A stretch of 64,000 bases of DNA from JACPDI01 sp035463475 (GTDB lineage Bacteria; Acidobacteriota; Vicinamibacteria; Vicinamibacterales; 2-12-FULL-66-21): the NCBI GenBank assembly GCA_035463475.1, contig DATHTE010000120.1, forward strand, positions 1 to 64,000, written 5' to 3'. Positions 56,001-64,000 of this stretch are shown in pieces (position 1 is the first letter of the stretch; each line of letters begins with the position of its first letter). The translations under genes and the position numbers were made by a program. The notes under the pieces are model-generated. The model saw only the letters and a program-made list of their open reading frames with translations. It searched no databases and had not been told where the DNA came from.

Positions 56001-56692
56001 TAGCGCGCAACACGGCCGAGCGTGACGTTCAGCTCGACCTCTCCTCCGTCATCGGGCACGGATACCCGGCGCAGTTCCCTGGAAAACGCCTCGTTCCAGA
56101 CGGCCACCGTGTAGGTGCCGGGAGGAACGTTGTCGATGGCGAACCGGCCCTCGGCGTCGCTGAGCGCGAAGTACCGATGGCCGAATACCAGGATGTACGC
56201 GGACATGTGCGAGTGAATGTCGCAGAACACGCGCACGATGCCGGGGCGATCGAACCGGACGAACTTCGACTTTCCGCGCGGGTAGCGCCCGAGATCGAAG
56301 GGCCGCTCGCGTGAGAGCGAAAACACGTTGTGGTACGTCCGGTCGCTGTTCAGGAATTCCACCGTCGTGCCCGCCATGATTGCCAGCACGTGCGGCACGA
56401 ACGTCTCGTCGCGCTGGTCCATGAGCGCGCGCATCTCGCCCCGATCCTCGAAGGCGCCGCGCGGCGCGGTATCCAGGTACACGACGCTGCGCCGCTGATC
56501 GGCGCGGGCGCCGGGCGCGTCGCGCATCCCGAGATCCGCCACGCTGGGACGCGGCTGCACCCCGGCGGCCGACTGTTCGAGCAGGACGCGCCCGCGAATA
56601 CGGCCGTTCGCGCGTCCGGCGGTGTCAATCGTCAGGAGGAACGCCGAAATCGTGACGAGGGCCAGAGACAGCGTCGAAGATGACCGAGGCAT
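56000..56692 (-). CDS. Exported blue-copper-like protein with carboxypeptidase-regulatory-type domain
   Basis: A 230-residue exported protein with a signal peptide (1-28). Residues about 80-165 form a cupredoxin-like domain with a complete type 1 copper set: His in RTYHNVFS, then Cys, His and Met in VFCDIHSHM. The C-terminal 65 residues (FALSDAEGRFAIDNVPPGTYTVAVW) are a CarboxypepD_reg-like beta domain. It lies between a barrel and the kinase, with one-base overlaps at both ends, so it may deliver the signal (copper or redox state) to the kinase. ATG 56692; the longer upstream frame only shadows the barrel gene. Confidence 0.82.
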   Translation of the reverse strand: MPRSSSTLSLALVTISAFLLTIDTAGRANGRIRGRVLLEQSAAGVQPRPSVADLGMRDAPGARADQRRSVVYLDTAPRGAFEDRGEMRALMDQRDETFVPHVLAIMAGTTVEFLNSDRTYHNVFSLSRERPFDLGRYPRGKSKFVRFDRPGIVRVFCDIHSHMSAYILVFGHRYFALSDAEGRFAIDNVPPGTYTVAVWNEAFSRELRRVSVPDDGGEVELNVTLGRVAR

Positions 56693-57921
56693 CAGAACCA
56701 GAACAGCAGCTGTCCAGACAGGAACGTGCGCTCGCGCTTGCGTCCGCCGTCGCGCCAGTTGCGCTGCACCGCGGCGCGCGCCACCAGGTTGCGTTGCAGG
56801 TACCATCCGCCACCCACTTCGAGACGCGTCACCGGCGCGTCCCACGCCGTGGCGGCGCCGCCGAACAGCGAGCCGGCAATCGTCGAGAAGGTCAGCCGGT
56901 CGGCGCGCCCCGCCAGGTAGAGCCGCGGCGTGAGTCGGTAGCGCCCCTCGATCCACCCCGTCGTTGCGCTGAGATCGAAGCGCACACCGTCGGGATCGGT
57001 TGTCGGAATCGTCCACGTGCTTCGGATGGCTTCGCCGCGCAGGATCCAGTACCCCCACGAGTACTCGACGTCGACGCCGATCGCCTGCTGCGCCGAGGAC
57101 CCCTCGCGCGCCGCAAGCTGCTCGATCTCCCGGCTCAGCCAGGCGCCACGCGCGGCGGACGCGCCGATTACGAGCCCGAACAGTGGGCGAAACTGGGCCC
57201 GCGCCGCGACCTGCTTTCCGCCGTTGTCGTCGGAGAAACGTGGGGCGGAGAGCGATCCGTTGGTCACCGCCATCGCTACCTGCGCGCGATCCGGGCCCGC
57301 GCGCACCTGGATGCCGGTGTCCCATTCGAACGCCGTCATCACGGGGACGCCCGGCCGCAATTCAGCGGACCCGAGGGGAAACGACGGCTGCCAGCCACGC
57401 GCGCGCATCCGCAGAAGATCGTCGGGCGTTTCGGGGATCGCGTCGGGACGGATTGACAGGAGGTATTGGTACGCGAGCGGGTACCCGATGAGCGGGTTGT
57501 CGTTCGAGTACACGCGGCGGCCGAACGCGCCAAAGGTCGGCGGAATTCGTCCCCCTTGGACGTCCAGCGGCACGTTGGCGAATGGCCGGACGCGCACGTA
57601 CGCGGCGTACGCCTGCGGACGCTCGACGTTCTCGGACCGCAGCTCGCCGAGGACCGAGAGCCGCCGCGCGATCCGCCATTCACCCGCCACGCTCACGCGG
57701 AACAGCCGCAGCGCATCGTGCTCGTAATCCGTATAGTTGAACCATCCCTCCTCGTCTCGCGGGCCGATGCTCGCCGCGATGTCCCCGCCAATGACGATCC
57801 GGCCCCCGGCGAGCGCGATGGGCGACGAGGGAAGGTACTGCGCGGTCGCGGGGCGGGCCGCGCTGACGACGAGCGCGGCGCCCGCGAGAAGAACGGCGCG
57901 ACAGGGCAGTGAGTGGGCCAA
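56692..57921 (-). CDS. Outer-membrane beta-barrel (porin-like) protein
   Basis: A 409-residue protein with a signal peptide (1-27, ending ATAQ), repeating amphipathic beta strands (LRLFRVSVAGEWRIARRLSV, YAAYVRVRPFANVP and others) and a C-terminal aromatic end LLFWF. No precise family is recognised; it resembles single-chain porin-like barrels. First gene of the two-component operon. The start codon would be TTG 57921, six bases after TATAAT on the minus strand, and no SD is seen; a later start is possible. Confidence 0.78.
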   Translation of the reverse strand: MAHSLPCRAVLLAGAALVVSAARPATAQYLPSSPIALAGGRIVIGGDIAASIGPRDEEGWFNYTDYEHDALRLFRVSVAGEWRIARRLSVLGELRSENVERPQAYAAYVRVRPFANVPLDVQGGRIPPTFGAFGRRVYSNDNPLIGYPLAYQYLLSIRPDAIPETPDDLLRMRARGWQPSFPLGSAELRPGVPVMTAFEWDTGIQVRAGPDRAQVAMAVTNGSLSAPRFSDDNGGKQVAARAQFRPLFGLVIGASAARGAWLSREIEQLAAREGSSAQQAIGVDVEYSWGYWILRGEAIRSTWTIPTTDPDGVRFDLSATTGWIEGRYRLTPRLYLAGRADRLTFSTIAGSLFGGAATAWDAPVTRLEVGGGWYLQRNLVARAAVQRNWRDGGRKRERTFLSGQLLFWF

Positions 57922-58343
57922 GCGGCGATTATAATGCTCGGATTGTCACGTCCCTGTTGCTCGCGCTGCTGACGATCCCATCCGCAGAGCACCGGCGCGT
58001 CTTCGCGCCCCCCGCACGCGCCGCCGACTTCAGCTTCCTGACATCCGCGCAGCCCATCGATCAGATCGCGCGGTTCTTCCGCGAACGATCGGGCCCGACC
58101 CATCCCGACTCGTGGCGCGTGGCCCGGGCGGTCTCGACAACGCTGTTCGATGGCGCCTCGCTCTATGACCGCGCCCGACTCGCACGCCTATACGGCGGGC
58201 TCGCTCCGAGGGTCGCTCGCGGCCCGATGTTTCGGAACGGCCGCGTTACGCACGTCGTGCTTCTCGTTTCTCCCTACCCGGACGCAGAACTTCGCCGCCT
58301 GAACCCGGGCACCCTCGTCATGATCGTCCGGGTAGGGGAGTAG
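57909..58343 (+). CDS. Small exported protein, unknown function
   Basis: Up to 144 residues; a hydrophobic segment (VTSLLLALLTIPSAE) near the N-terminus is probably a signal peptide. The rest is soluble with HPDSWRVARAVSTTLF and HVVLLVSPYPDAELRRL, and I recognise no family. The start is unclear: GTG 57909 overlaps the divergent barrel gene, while later in-frame starts would be TTG near 57957. It precedes the IclR regulator by 70 bases on the same strand. Confidence 0.6.
   Translation: MSGPSGDYNARIVTSLLLALLTIPSAEHRRVFAPPARAADFSFLTSAQPIDQIARFFRERSGPTHPDSWRVARAVSTTLFDGASLYDRARLARLYGGLAPRVARGPMFRNGRVTHVVLLVSPYPDAELRRLNPGTLVMIVRVGE
57928..57935. promoter_or_regulatory. Palindromic ATTATAAT, possible -10 on both strands
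   Basis: ATTATAAT reads as TATAAT on the minus strand (57928-57933) for the barrel operon and on the plus strand (57930-57935) for the divergent small exported protein. Confidence 0.4.
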
Positions 58344-58359
58344 GCTCCGGGGTTCGAAC

Positions 58360-58420
58360 TTGATCCCGGCTGTTGGGAGGTGTATAACGAATGTGAAACG
58401 GCGTTCCGTATAATGAAACG
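58360..58420 (+). promoter_or_regulatory. IclR promoter with overlapping direct repeat
   Basis: TTGATC (58360-58365), exactly 17 bp, TATAAC (58383-58388). GTATAACGAA (58382-58391) and GTATAATGAA (58408-58417) form a direct repeat with 26-bp offset over the promoter and start, a candidate autoregulatory operator. Confidence 0.5.
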
Positions 58421-59138
58421 TGCGACTTCGCTCGAAAAAGCCTTGGAAATCTGCGAGGCGCTGAGCGTCTCGGGGCGCGGGTTGAGCGTTCGCGAGTTGT
58501 CGCGGGCGCTCGGCATGCCCGCCCCGACCGTCCACCGGCTCCTGAACGTTCTGAAACGCCGCGGCTACGTGCGCCAGGACGAGGAGACGGCGCGCTACAG
58601 CCTGACCCTCAAGATGCTCGACCTCTCGTTCCGCCTCATGGGCCGGTCCGAGTTGAGGCTTCACGCGTATCCAGTCATCCGCGAGCACGTCCTGAGGACG
58701 GCACAGCGCGCATTTTTCGCGGTACCGTCCGCGGGCGAAGTGACGTACATCTGGCGCGCGGGGCCTGACGAGATCGGGACGTACACGGCGTACGGCCGCG
58801 AGATGCCGGGCCACTGCGCCATGTTCTTCACCGGCGAGGGGACAACCAGACGCCTGACCTGCGTTCGGATGTCGCAACCGCGTGACGCGGCAAACGCCGA
58901 TGCCGCGCTCGTGCGGCTTGGCGCGCCGGCGATCGCGCCCGATCCGCAACGGATGCTCTGCACGTGCGCGCCCGTGTTCGATTACACCGGGCGCGAGGTC
59001 GCGCGCGTGGGGCAGTTCATCCACGCATCGGACGAGCGAGCGTTCAGCGATGCGGTGCCGCGCGCGGCCTGGGAGGTTGCGCGGCTGATCTCGCTGCGGC
59101 TCGGCTATCTGCCGGCCGCGACGGCCGCAATCGCGTAG
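58413..59138 (+). CDS. IclR family transcriptional regulator
   Basis: A 241-residue regulator. N-terminal winged helix (ALEICEALSVSGRGLSVREL, recognition helix APTVHRLLNVLKRRGYV, wing QDEETARYSLTLKML) and a C-terminal GAF-like effector domain (about 85-235, AYGREMPGHCAMFFTGEGT). IclR proteins usually control catabolic operons in response to small acids. No obvious target lies next to it; the following genes code for iron-sulfur proteins. ATG 58413 matches the family length; GTG 58380 would add sequence upstream of the promoter -10. Confidence 0.9.
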   Translation: MKRATSLEKALEICEALSVSGRGLSVRELSRALGMPAPTVHRLLNVLKRRGYVRQDEETARYSLTLKMLDLSFRLMGRSELRLHAYPVIREHVLRTAQRAFFAVPSAGEVTYIWRAGPDEIGTYTAYGREMPGHCAMFFTGEGTTRRLTCVRMSQPRDAANADAALVRLGAPAIAPDPQRMLCTCAPVFDYTGREVARVGQFIHASDERAFSDAVPRAAWEVARLISLRLGYLPAATAAIA

Positions 59139-59145
59139 CCAGATC

Positions 59146-59334
59146 GCAAGCGACCGAGCCGGCCAGCCTCCGCCAAGGCTTCGGCGGCCCGCCGTAGCGC
59201 TTGCGCGAAGGCGGGGGGTGGGGCCGAGCCGGGGTGTGGGGCCGAGCGCGCGGGACGGCGCGCACGGCGCGCCGCGCGAGGGAGCGGCGGCGGGGCGGTG
59301 GGGCCCCGCAAGCGACCGAGCCGGGGTGTGGGGC
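59146..59334. repeat. Direct repeats and copy C of the inverted-repeat element
   Basis: GCAAGCGACCGAGCCGG occurs at 59146-59162 and 59308-59324; CCGAGCCGGGGTGTGGGGC at 59224-59242 and 59316-59334. Between them, 59164-59213 is copy C of the CCGCCGTAGCGC family (cctccgccaaggcttcggcgg, gccgtagcgc, cgaaggcgg). This fills most of the 233-base gap before the ferredoxin gene. Confidence 0.7.
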
Positions 59335-59371
59335 AGAGCCCCACTTAGAAATGAAAACGGAGGAGGAAGCG

Positions 59372-59632
59372 TTGGCCTACATCATCTGCGAGCCTTGCAT
59401 TGGCACCAAGGACACCGCCTGCGTGGACGTGTGTCCGGTGGACTGCATTCACCCGCGAAAGGACGAAGCGGAGTTCCAAACAGCCGAGATGCTCTACATC
59501 CACCCGGATGAGTGCATCGATTGCGGCGCCTGCGTGCCGGCGTGCCCGGTCGAGGCGATCTTCGCGCTCGATGAAGTGCCGGAAAAATGGAAGTCGTTCA
59601 TTCCAGTCAACGCGCAGTATTACCAGAAGTAG
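59372..59632 (+). CDS. 4Fe-4S dicluster ferredoxin
   Basis: An 86-residue ferredoxin with cysteines for two clusters (CEPCIGTKDTACVDVCPVDC and CIDCGACVPACP), of the 3Fe-4S/4Fe-4S or 2x4Fe-4S type. An ATG exists at 59351, but the family begins at MAYIICEPC; TTG 59372 has a strong AGGAGG seven to eight bases upstream (59361-59366), so I prefer it. It lies 71 bases before nuoB and may supply or accept electrons for that module. Confidence 0.92.
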   Translation: MAYIICEPCIGTKDTACVDVCPVDCIHPRKDEAEFQTAEMLYIHPDECIDCGACVPACPVEAIFALDEVPEKWKSFIPVNAQYYQK

Positions 59633-59703
59633 TTGTGCCAAAAGGGCTTAGAATGGAGTGGAGGAGCAGGGCACTCATCGTGCATCCGCGCCTCTGAATC
59701 CCT

Positions 59704-60240
59704 ATGCGATTACTGGAACATCGGTTCGAGGACAATTTCATTACCACGAACCTGGACAACCTGCTCAACTGGGCGCGCCAGTCCTCGCTGTGGCCGGCGA
59801 CGTTCGGCCTCGCGTGCTGCGCCATTGAGATGATGGCGGCATCCGCGTCGCGGTTCGACATCTCGCGGTTCGGTTCCGAGATTTTCCGCGCCTCGCCGCG
59901 GCAGGCGGATCTCCTGATCGTGTCCGGCACGGTGACGAAGAAGATGGCGCCGGTCCTCAGGCGCGTGTACGACCAGATGCCCGAACCGAAGTGGGTGATC
60001 TCGATGGGCAGCTGCTCCAACGCCGGGGGGCCGTTCCCGACGTACAGCGTGCTGCAGGGGGTCGACAAGATCGTGCCGGTGGACGTGTACGTGTCCGGTT
60101 GTCCGCCGCGCCCGGAGGCGTTGCTCTACGGGCTGATGCGCCTGCAGGACAGAATCAAGCGCGAAAGCACCGTCCTCCGCAAGGAGCGATTCATCCCGGT
60201 CGGGGAGAACGAGCCGAGGGTTCTCGAGGCGGAGGCATAA
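59704..60240 (+). CDS. nuoB: NADH-quinone oxidoreductase subunit B
   Basis: A 178-residue subunit carrying cluster N2 near the quinone site of complex I. N2 ligands are C38 and C39 (GLACCAIEMMA), C104 (MGSCSNAGGPF) and C133 (VSGCPPRPEALLYG). No other quinone-module gene (nuoC, nuoD, nuoH) is adjacent; the next gene is a nuoI-like protein, so the complex I genes are scattered in this genome or this is a partial module. Confidence 0.95.
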   Translation: MRLLEHRFEDNFITTNLDNLLNWARQSSLWPATFGLACCAIEMMAASASRFDISRFGSEIFRASPRQADLLIVSGTVTKKMAPVLRRVYDQMPEPKWVISMGSCSNAGGPFPTYSVLQGVDKIVPVDVYVSGCPPRPEALLYGLMRLQDRIKRESTVLRKERFIPVGENEPRVLEAEA

Positions 60241-60241
60241 C

Positions 60242-60712
60242 GTGGTTGCGCTGATTGGCTTCCTGAAGCACTTCTTCCTCGTGGACATTCTGAAGGGGCT
60301 CTGGATCACGCTGAAGTACACCCCCCAGCCGGCGTTCACGTTTCAGTATCCGGCGGAGCGGCGTCCCGTCGCTCCCCGTTTCCGCGGCGTGCTGCGCCTG
60401 CAGGTCGAGCCCGAGACCGGCGCGCAAACCTGCATCGTCTGCGATCAGTGCGCGAAGGCCTGCCCGGACGACCTGATTTCCCTCGGCGGGCACCGTGAGC
60501 CGGGGTCGAAGCTCAAGGTGCTCGACTACTTCGACTTCAACCTCTCGCGATGCAGCTTCTGCGGGCTTTGCGCGGAGGTGTGTCCGACCAAACCCGTCAA
60601 GGCGCTCATCATGAGCGAGGACTACGAGCTTGCCGGCTACAGCCGGAAGTTCCAGATCCTCCGGATCGACGAGATGTACGACGGGGTTCCCATCGAGCGC
60701 TACACGCACTAG
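60242..60712 (+). CDS. nuoI: NADH-quinone oxidoreductase subunit I
   Basis: A 156-residue complex I subunit holding clusters N6a and N6b: CIVCDQCAKACP and CSFCGLCAEVCP. The N-terminal amphipathic helix (FLKHFFLVDILKGLWITLKY) docks it to the membrane arm. GTG 60242 follows the nuoB stop by one base, so the two are coupled. The stop TAG forms part of the TAGAAT that precedes the next gene. Confidence 0.94.
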   Translation: MVALIGFLKHFFLVDILKGLWITLKYTPQPAFTFQYPAERRPVAPRFRGVLRLQVEPETGAQTCIVCDQCAKACPDDLISLGGHREPGSKLKVLDYFDFNLSRCSFCGLCAEVCPTKPVKALIMSEDYELAGYSRKFQILRIDEMYDGVPIERYTH

Positions 60713-60715
60713 AAT
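60710..60715 (+). promoter_or_regulatory. Putative -10 hexamer TAGAAT, leaderless start of the TPR-retropepsin gene
   Basis: TAGAAT, seven bases (ctggcca), then GTG 60723; no SD. The hexamer overlaps the nuoI stop codon. Confidence 0.45.
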
Positions 60716-60722
60716 CTGGCCA

Positions 60723-62267
60723 GTGCGCCAGGCCTTCCAGTTGAGCGTCCCGGCTCCGGCGATTCTGGCTGCCGCTGCGCTCGTGCTCGCGCTTGCCGAC
60801 AGGGCCGCTTCCCCGATCGCGGCGTCCCAGCAGGACGGGCCTGCCCGCGCGGACGCCGATATCCAGCTCCAGCTCGGCACGCTTCTTCTCAAGGATGGGC
60901 GCTACAACGACGCGATTGCGGCGTTTCGCCGCGCGCGGCGGGACGCCCCGGTCCATCTCGCGTCGGCGGCCACCGCGCGGCTCGTCACGGCGCTCCTCCG
61001 TGTCGGCGAGTTCGAGGAGGCGTTCGCGGAAGCGGATACGCTGGTGAAAGCGGAGCCGCACTCCGCCGAGGCGCTCTCGGTGTTCGGCGACGCGCTGTGG
61101 GCGCTCGGGCGCTTCGAGGCGTCCGAGAACGCGATGCGGGACGCACTGGCGCTCGATCCGAATCTGCCGCGCGCCCGCCACGGACTGTCACGCGTGCTGG
61201 CGGCGCGGAGCCGTCTCGATGAAGCGACCGTCGAGGTCCAGGCGGCGCTGCGCGCGGCCCCCACCGACGCCGAGTACCACTACACGCTCGGCGCCACCTA
61301 CCAGCGCATGAAGGCGTTCGACGCCGCGGCCGGCGCGTTCGAGAACTACGTCAACCTGCTGCCCAACCGCGACAAATCCGACAAGGCTGCGTGGGCGCGC
61401 GCGCAGGTGCGCTTCCTCCAGTCCTTCGAGGGACGACGCCCGCTGGACGTGACCGCCGGAGACGCCAAGGTGCACATCGTGCCGTTTCGCCTCGTCCGCG
61501 ACAAGGTCGTCGTCAAGGCGCGCGTGAACGATAGCGGCTACACCGACTTTACCCTGGACACCGGCGCGGAGATGACGATCATCTCGCAGCGCCTCGCGGA
61601 GCGCGTGGGCGTGCGGCCGGTCACCTACGTCCGAAGCGCCGGAGTGGGCGAGGTGGGACTGCGCGGACTCCAGGTGGGGCGCATCGACAAGCTCCAGATC
61701 GGCAACATGATGGTGGCGAACGTGCCCTGCCTGATCAAGAACCCGCCGCTGCAGGGGATGCCGACCCGGGAGACCGAAGCCTTCTCACCCCTCGTGCTCG
61801 GCCTGTCGATGACGATCGACTACAAGCTGCGACTCCTCACGTTCGGCGACTCGCTGCCGCGGCAGTCTGACGCGATGGAGCTGCCCCTGTGGCTGCACCG
61901 GCTGGCGATGGTACAGGGACTGATCAACGGCGCGCACCCGGCGAACTTCGTCATCGACACGGGCGGGGAAGTGATCTCGATCAGCCAGTCCACGGTGGGC
62001 TCCCTGCGGCTCGCGCCGGAGGGGCGCCGGATTGCGCTCCGGGTGTACGGCACGTCGGGATGGGATCCGGATGCTTTTCTCCTGCCGAACGTGGACCTCG
62101 CGTTTGAAGAGCTCCAGATGAGACGAATGGCCGTCGTGGTGCTCAACCTGCAGGCGCCAAGCGAGCTGCTCGGGTTCCAGCTTGGCGGAATCGTCGGGCA
62201 CCAGTTCCTGAGCAAGTACACGGTCACGATCGACCTGCCGCGAAGCACCCTGTCGCTCGGCAATTAA
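60723..62267 (+). CDS. Exported TPR protein with two retropepsin-like aspartic protease domains
   Basis: A 514-residue protein. Signal or anchor helix (about 8-30), TPR repeats (about 40-215), then two clan-AA aspartyl-protease-like domains in one chain: D279 in FTLDTGAEMTIIS and D412 in FVIDTGGEVISIS, 133 residues apart. Each is followed by a hydrophobic-Gly strand (VLGLSMTIDYKLRLLTF; GIVGHQFLSKYTVTIDL). Retropepsins normally dimerise with one Asp per chain; here both could come from one polypeptide. Substrate unknown. GTG start in leaderless geometry. Confidence 0.85.
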   Translation: MRQAFQLSVPAPAILAAAALVLALADRAASPIAASQQDGPARADADIQLQLGTLLLKDGRYNDAIAAFRRARRDAPVHLASAATARLVTALLRVGEFEEAFAEADTLVKAEPHSAEALSVFGDALWALGRFEASENAMRDALALDPNLPRARHGLSRVLAARSRLDEATVEVQAALRAAPTDAEYHYTLGATYQRMKAFDAAAGAFENYVNLLPNRDKSDKAAWARAQVRFLQSFEGRRPLDVTAGDAKVHIVPFRLVRDKVVVKARVNDSGYTDFTLDTGAEMTIISQRLAERVGVRPVTYVRSAGVGEVGLRGLQVGRIDKLQIGNMMVANVPCLIKNPPLQGMPTRETEAFSPLVLGLSMTIDYKLRLLTFGDSLPRQSDAMELPLWLHRLAMVQGLINGAHPANFVIDTGGEVISISQSTVGSLRLAPEGRRIALRVYGTSGWDPDAFLLPNVDLAFEELQMRRMAVVVLNLQAPSELLGFQLGGIVGHQFLSKYTVTIDLPRSTLSLGN

Positions 62268-62282
62268 GCCGCGGGGGCGTCC

Positions 62283-64000
62283 ATGCGCAAGCTCCTCATC
62301 GGTGTCGCCGCTGTCATCGTCCTCGTCGCGATTGCGGTGCCGATCCTGTTCTGGATTCTCCTGGACGAGGACCGGCTGCGCGCGCGCGCGACCGAATACG
62401 TCCGCGCGCAGACGGGCCGGGAACTGCGAATCGAGGGGCCGATCGATCTGGCGTTCTTCCCCTGGCTCGGCGCCGAGCTGAAGGGGGTGAGCATCGGCGA
62501 GCCCGGCCAGACCGGCGGCGATCCGCTCGCGCGGTTTGGGGAAATCGGTCTCAAGGTGAAGCTGCTGCCGCTGCTGCGGTCCCGCGAGATCGAGGTCGGC
62601 GGCATCCGAGGATCGGGCGGGACGCTGCGGACCGCAGGCTACGAGTTGCGCGATCTCTCGGTGTCCACCGCCGCGTTCGGCGGCTCGGCGCCGACCGACG
62701 TGTCGCTCCGGTTCAACCTTGCGCCGTCGGGAGCGGCCACGACGACGCCGGTCTCGCTGGATGGCCGGATGGTGTTCGACATCGCACGGCAGGCGCTCGA
62801 TCTGTCCGACGTCAACGGCTCGATAGGCGAGATGTCGTTCACGGCCGCGTTGCGGGGCACGCGCGTGCTCGAGGCGCCGGAGTTCGAGGGTCGCGTCGAG
62901 TCGCAAAGGTTCGACCTGCGCAAGCTGCTCGCGCAGACGGGCACTCCCTACGTTCCGGCCGGCGCGAACGCGATGACCTCGGCATCGTTGTCCGCGCAGC
63001 TCGCGACTTCGGCGGCCGCGATGCGGCTCGACAACCTCGTCTTCCTGCTCGACGGAAGCCGGATCACCGGCTCGGCGACGATGAAGCGTGGACCGAGGCC
63101 GGAGTGGGACGCGGCCGTCCAGGTGGACTCGCTCGACGTGGATCGGTATCTGCCGGGCACGCAAGCGGCGCCGTCCGAGCCCGCCGCGGCGGATCCGTAC
63201 GCGGCATTGCGCGAACTGACCGGGCGAGCGCGGCTGCAGGTCCGCGCCCTCCGCGCGTTCGGCCTCCAACTCACGAACGTCTCGGCAACGCTCGCCGCCC
63301 GAAACGGCATGATTACCGTGACGCCGATCCGCGCCGCGCTGTACAGCGGGGCAGGCGAGCTATCCGGGCAGATGGACGCACGCCATCGCGCCCCGGCCTA
63401 TCGCGTCGAGGGGCGGCTGTCGCGCGTGAGCTTCCAGCCTCTTCTGACCGATGCCCAGTCCATTACCGCGCTTTCCGGCACGGGAGACGTGTCGATCCGG
63501 CTTGAAGCCGCGGGGGCCGATCCGGCGCGGATCATGGAGTCGGTGGACGGTCGCGTCGCGATGACGGTGAGCGACGGACGCATCGAGGGAGCGGACTTCC
63601 TCAGGATGCTCGCGCGCGCACGGTCGATGGCGGACCAGATCCGCGGGCGGCCGGCAGCGGTCGAAGCGGACCCGGCGGACCGGACGAAGTTCACGCGCCT
63701 GACAGGCACGGGTTCGATCGAGAACGGCGTCCTGCGCACGGACGATCTCGTCCTCGTCGCGCCCGACCTCGAGGCGGCCGGCGAGGGAACGATCGATCTG
63801 GCGAGGGATCAGATCCAGATGGTGTTGCGCGCGCGCAGCGATCAGGCGGGCAACGTGGCGGTGCCGATCGCGATCTCCGGCCCGTTCAACGCGCCGAGCT
63901 ACCAGGTGCAGGCGGGAGCTTTGCTGCGCGACGCGGCAAAGGAGGAACTGAAGAAGCGGCTCGAGCGGGGACTGCGCGGGCTGATCAAGAAGCCGATCGG
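62283..64000 (+). CDS. AsmA family protein, 3' end missing
   Basis: The first 572 residues of an AsmA-like protein, open to the window edge. One N-terminal helix (LLIGVAAVIVLVAIAVPILF) anchors a long periplasmic beta-rich domain; the AsmA start RATEYVRAQTGRELRIEGP and FFPWLGAELKGVSIGEP, and the later AsmA_2-type end ADFLRMLARA and VAVPIAISGPFNAPSYQV, are clear. AsmA-like proteins form bridge-like conduits implicated in lipid transport to the outer membrane. It begins 15 bases after the TPR-protease stop and may be co-transcribed. Confidence 0.9.
   Translation, partial: MRKLLIGVAAVIVLVAIAVPILFWILLDEDRLRARATEYVRAQTGRELRIEGPIDLAFFPWLGAELKGVSIGEPGQTGGDPLARFGEIGLKVKLLPLLRSREIEVGGIRGSGGTLRTAGYELRDLSVSTAAFGGSAPTDVSLRFNLAPSGAATTTPVSLDGRMVFDIARQALDLSDVNGSIGEMSFTAALRGTRVLEAPEFEGRVESQRFDLRKLLAQTGTPYVPAGANAMTSASLSAQLATSAAAMRLDNLVFLLDGSRITGSATMKRGPRPEWDAAVQVDSLDVDRYLPGTQAAPSEPAAADPYAALRELTGRARLQVRALRAFGLQLTNVSATLAARNGMITVTPIRAALYSGAGELSGQMDARHRAPAYRVEGRLSRVSFQPLLTDAQSITALSGTGDVSIRLEAAGADPARIMESVDGRVAMTVSDGRIEGADFLRMLARARSMADQIRGRPAAVEADPADRTKFTRLTGTGSIENGVLRTDDLVLVAPDLEAAGEGTIDLARDQIQMVLRARSDQAGNVAVPIAISGPFNAPSYQVQAGALLRDAAKEELKKRLERGLRGLIKKPI

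Noticed and set aside
57909..57956. Precise start of the small exported protein
   Set aside because: Neither GTG 57909 nor the later TTG codons can be preferred from the sequence alone, so the longest form is reported with low confidence.

Overview
The window is one contiguous piece of a GC-rich (roughly two thirds G+C by eye) Gram-negative chromosome. There is no sign of a plasmid, prophage or insertion sequence. Outer-membrane barrels, lipoproteins, an RND pump and TolC show a double membrane. A homodimeric AceE, a box-type benzoyl-CoA cluster, many secreted peptidases and planctomycete-type heme lipoproteins make an Acidobacteriota member (Vicinamibacteria-like) my best guess. That is inference from gene content, not a marker-gene result. 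Nearly all strong frames belong to about 48 ordinary, tightly packed genes; the long frames lying antisense to them are high-GC shadows. No gene-free stretch exceeds about 240 bases, and I saw no rRNA, tRNA or CRISPR array.

Layout. 1-3844: partial amidohydrolase, YpdA-like flavoprotein, secreted subtilase. 3881-7295 (minus): MoxR-like ATPase, VWA protein, LON-domain protein. 7363-12936: GDPD phosphodiesterase, M1 peptidase, a membrane protein and a convergent M49 peptidase. 13175-18979: pyruvate dehydrogenase complex (aceE, aceF, lpd). 19048-22070: divergent lactate permease and FMN-dependent 2-hydroxy-acid dehydrogenase. 22103-25723: MarR/DoxX pair, TSUP permease, trehalose-synthase-like GH13. 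25842-31941: UDG, lipoyl synthase, UPF0173 hydrolase, prephenate dehydratase, CoA-binding protein, hybrid-input histidine kinase. 32038-41935: an aerobic benzoyl-CoA (box) cluster with its HTH-shikimate-kinase regulator, an aldehyde dehydrogenase, a malonate-type ligase/carrier pair and an amidohydrolase. 41996-47525: RND efflux operon. 47666-50708: kynureninase-like PLP enzyme, 3-hydroxyacyl-CoA dehydrogenase, enoyl-CoA hydratase. 50948-57921: a two-component locus built around copper and heme proteins. 57909-64000: small secreted protein, IclR regulator, ferredoxin/nuoB/nuoI, TPR-double-retropepsin protein, partial AsmA.

Three things stand out. (1) The 50948-57921 locus looks like a self-contained extracytoplasmic redox or metal response system. 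A barrel and a blue-copper-like protein are co-transcribed with a periplasmic-sensing kinase and an NtrC-type activator. Just after the activator gene lie an inverted-repeat enhancer-like site and a well-spaced sigma-54 promoter driving a heme lipoprotein, a second barrel and a second cupredoxin. (2) The intergenic DNA holds heptamer and octamer short tandem repeats of several sequence classes, GGGGTC(A/T)GACCCC palindromes and a third inverted-repeat family. These run into the 3' ends of genes and encode the last residues of at least five proteins. (3) Many start codons lie 6-9 nt after a TANNNT -10-like hexamer, which suggests widespread leaderless transcription.
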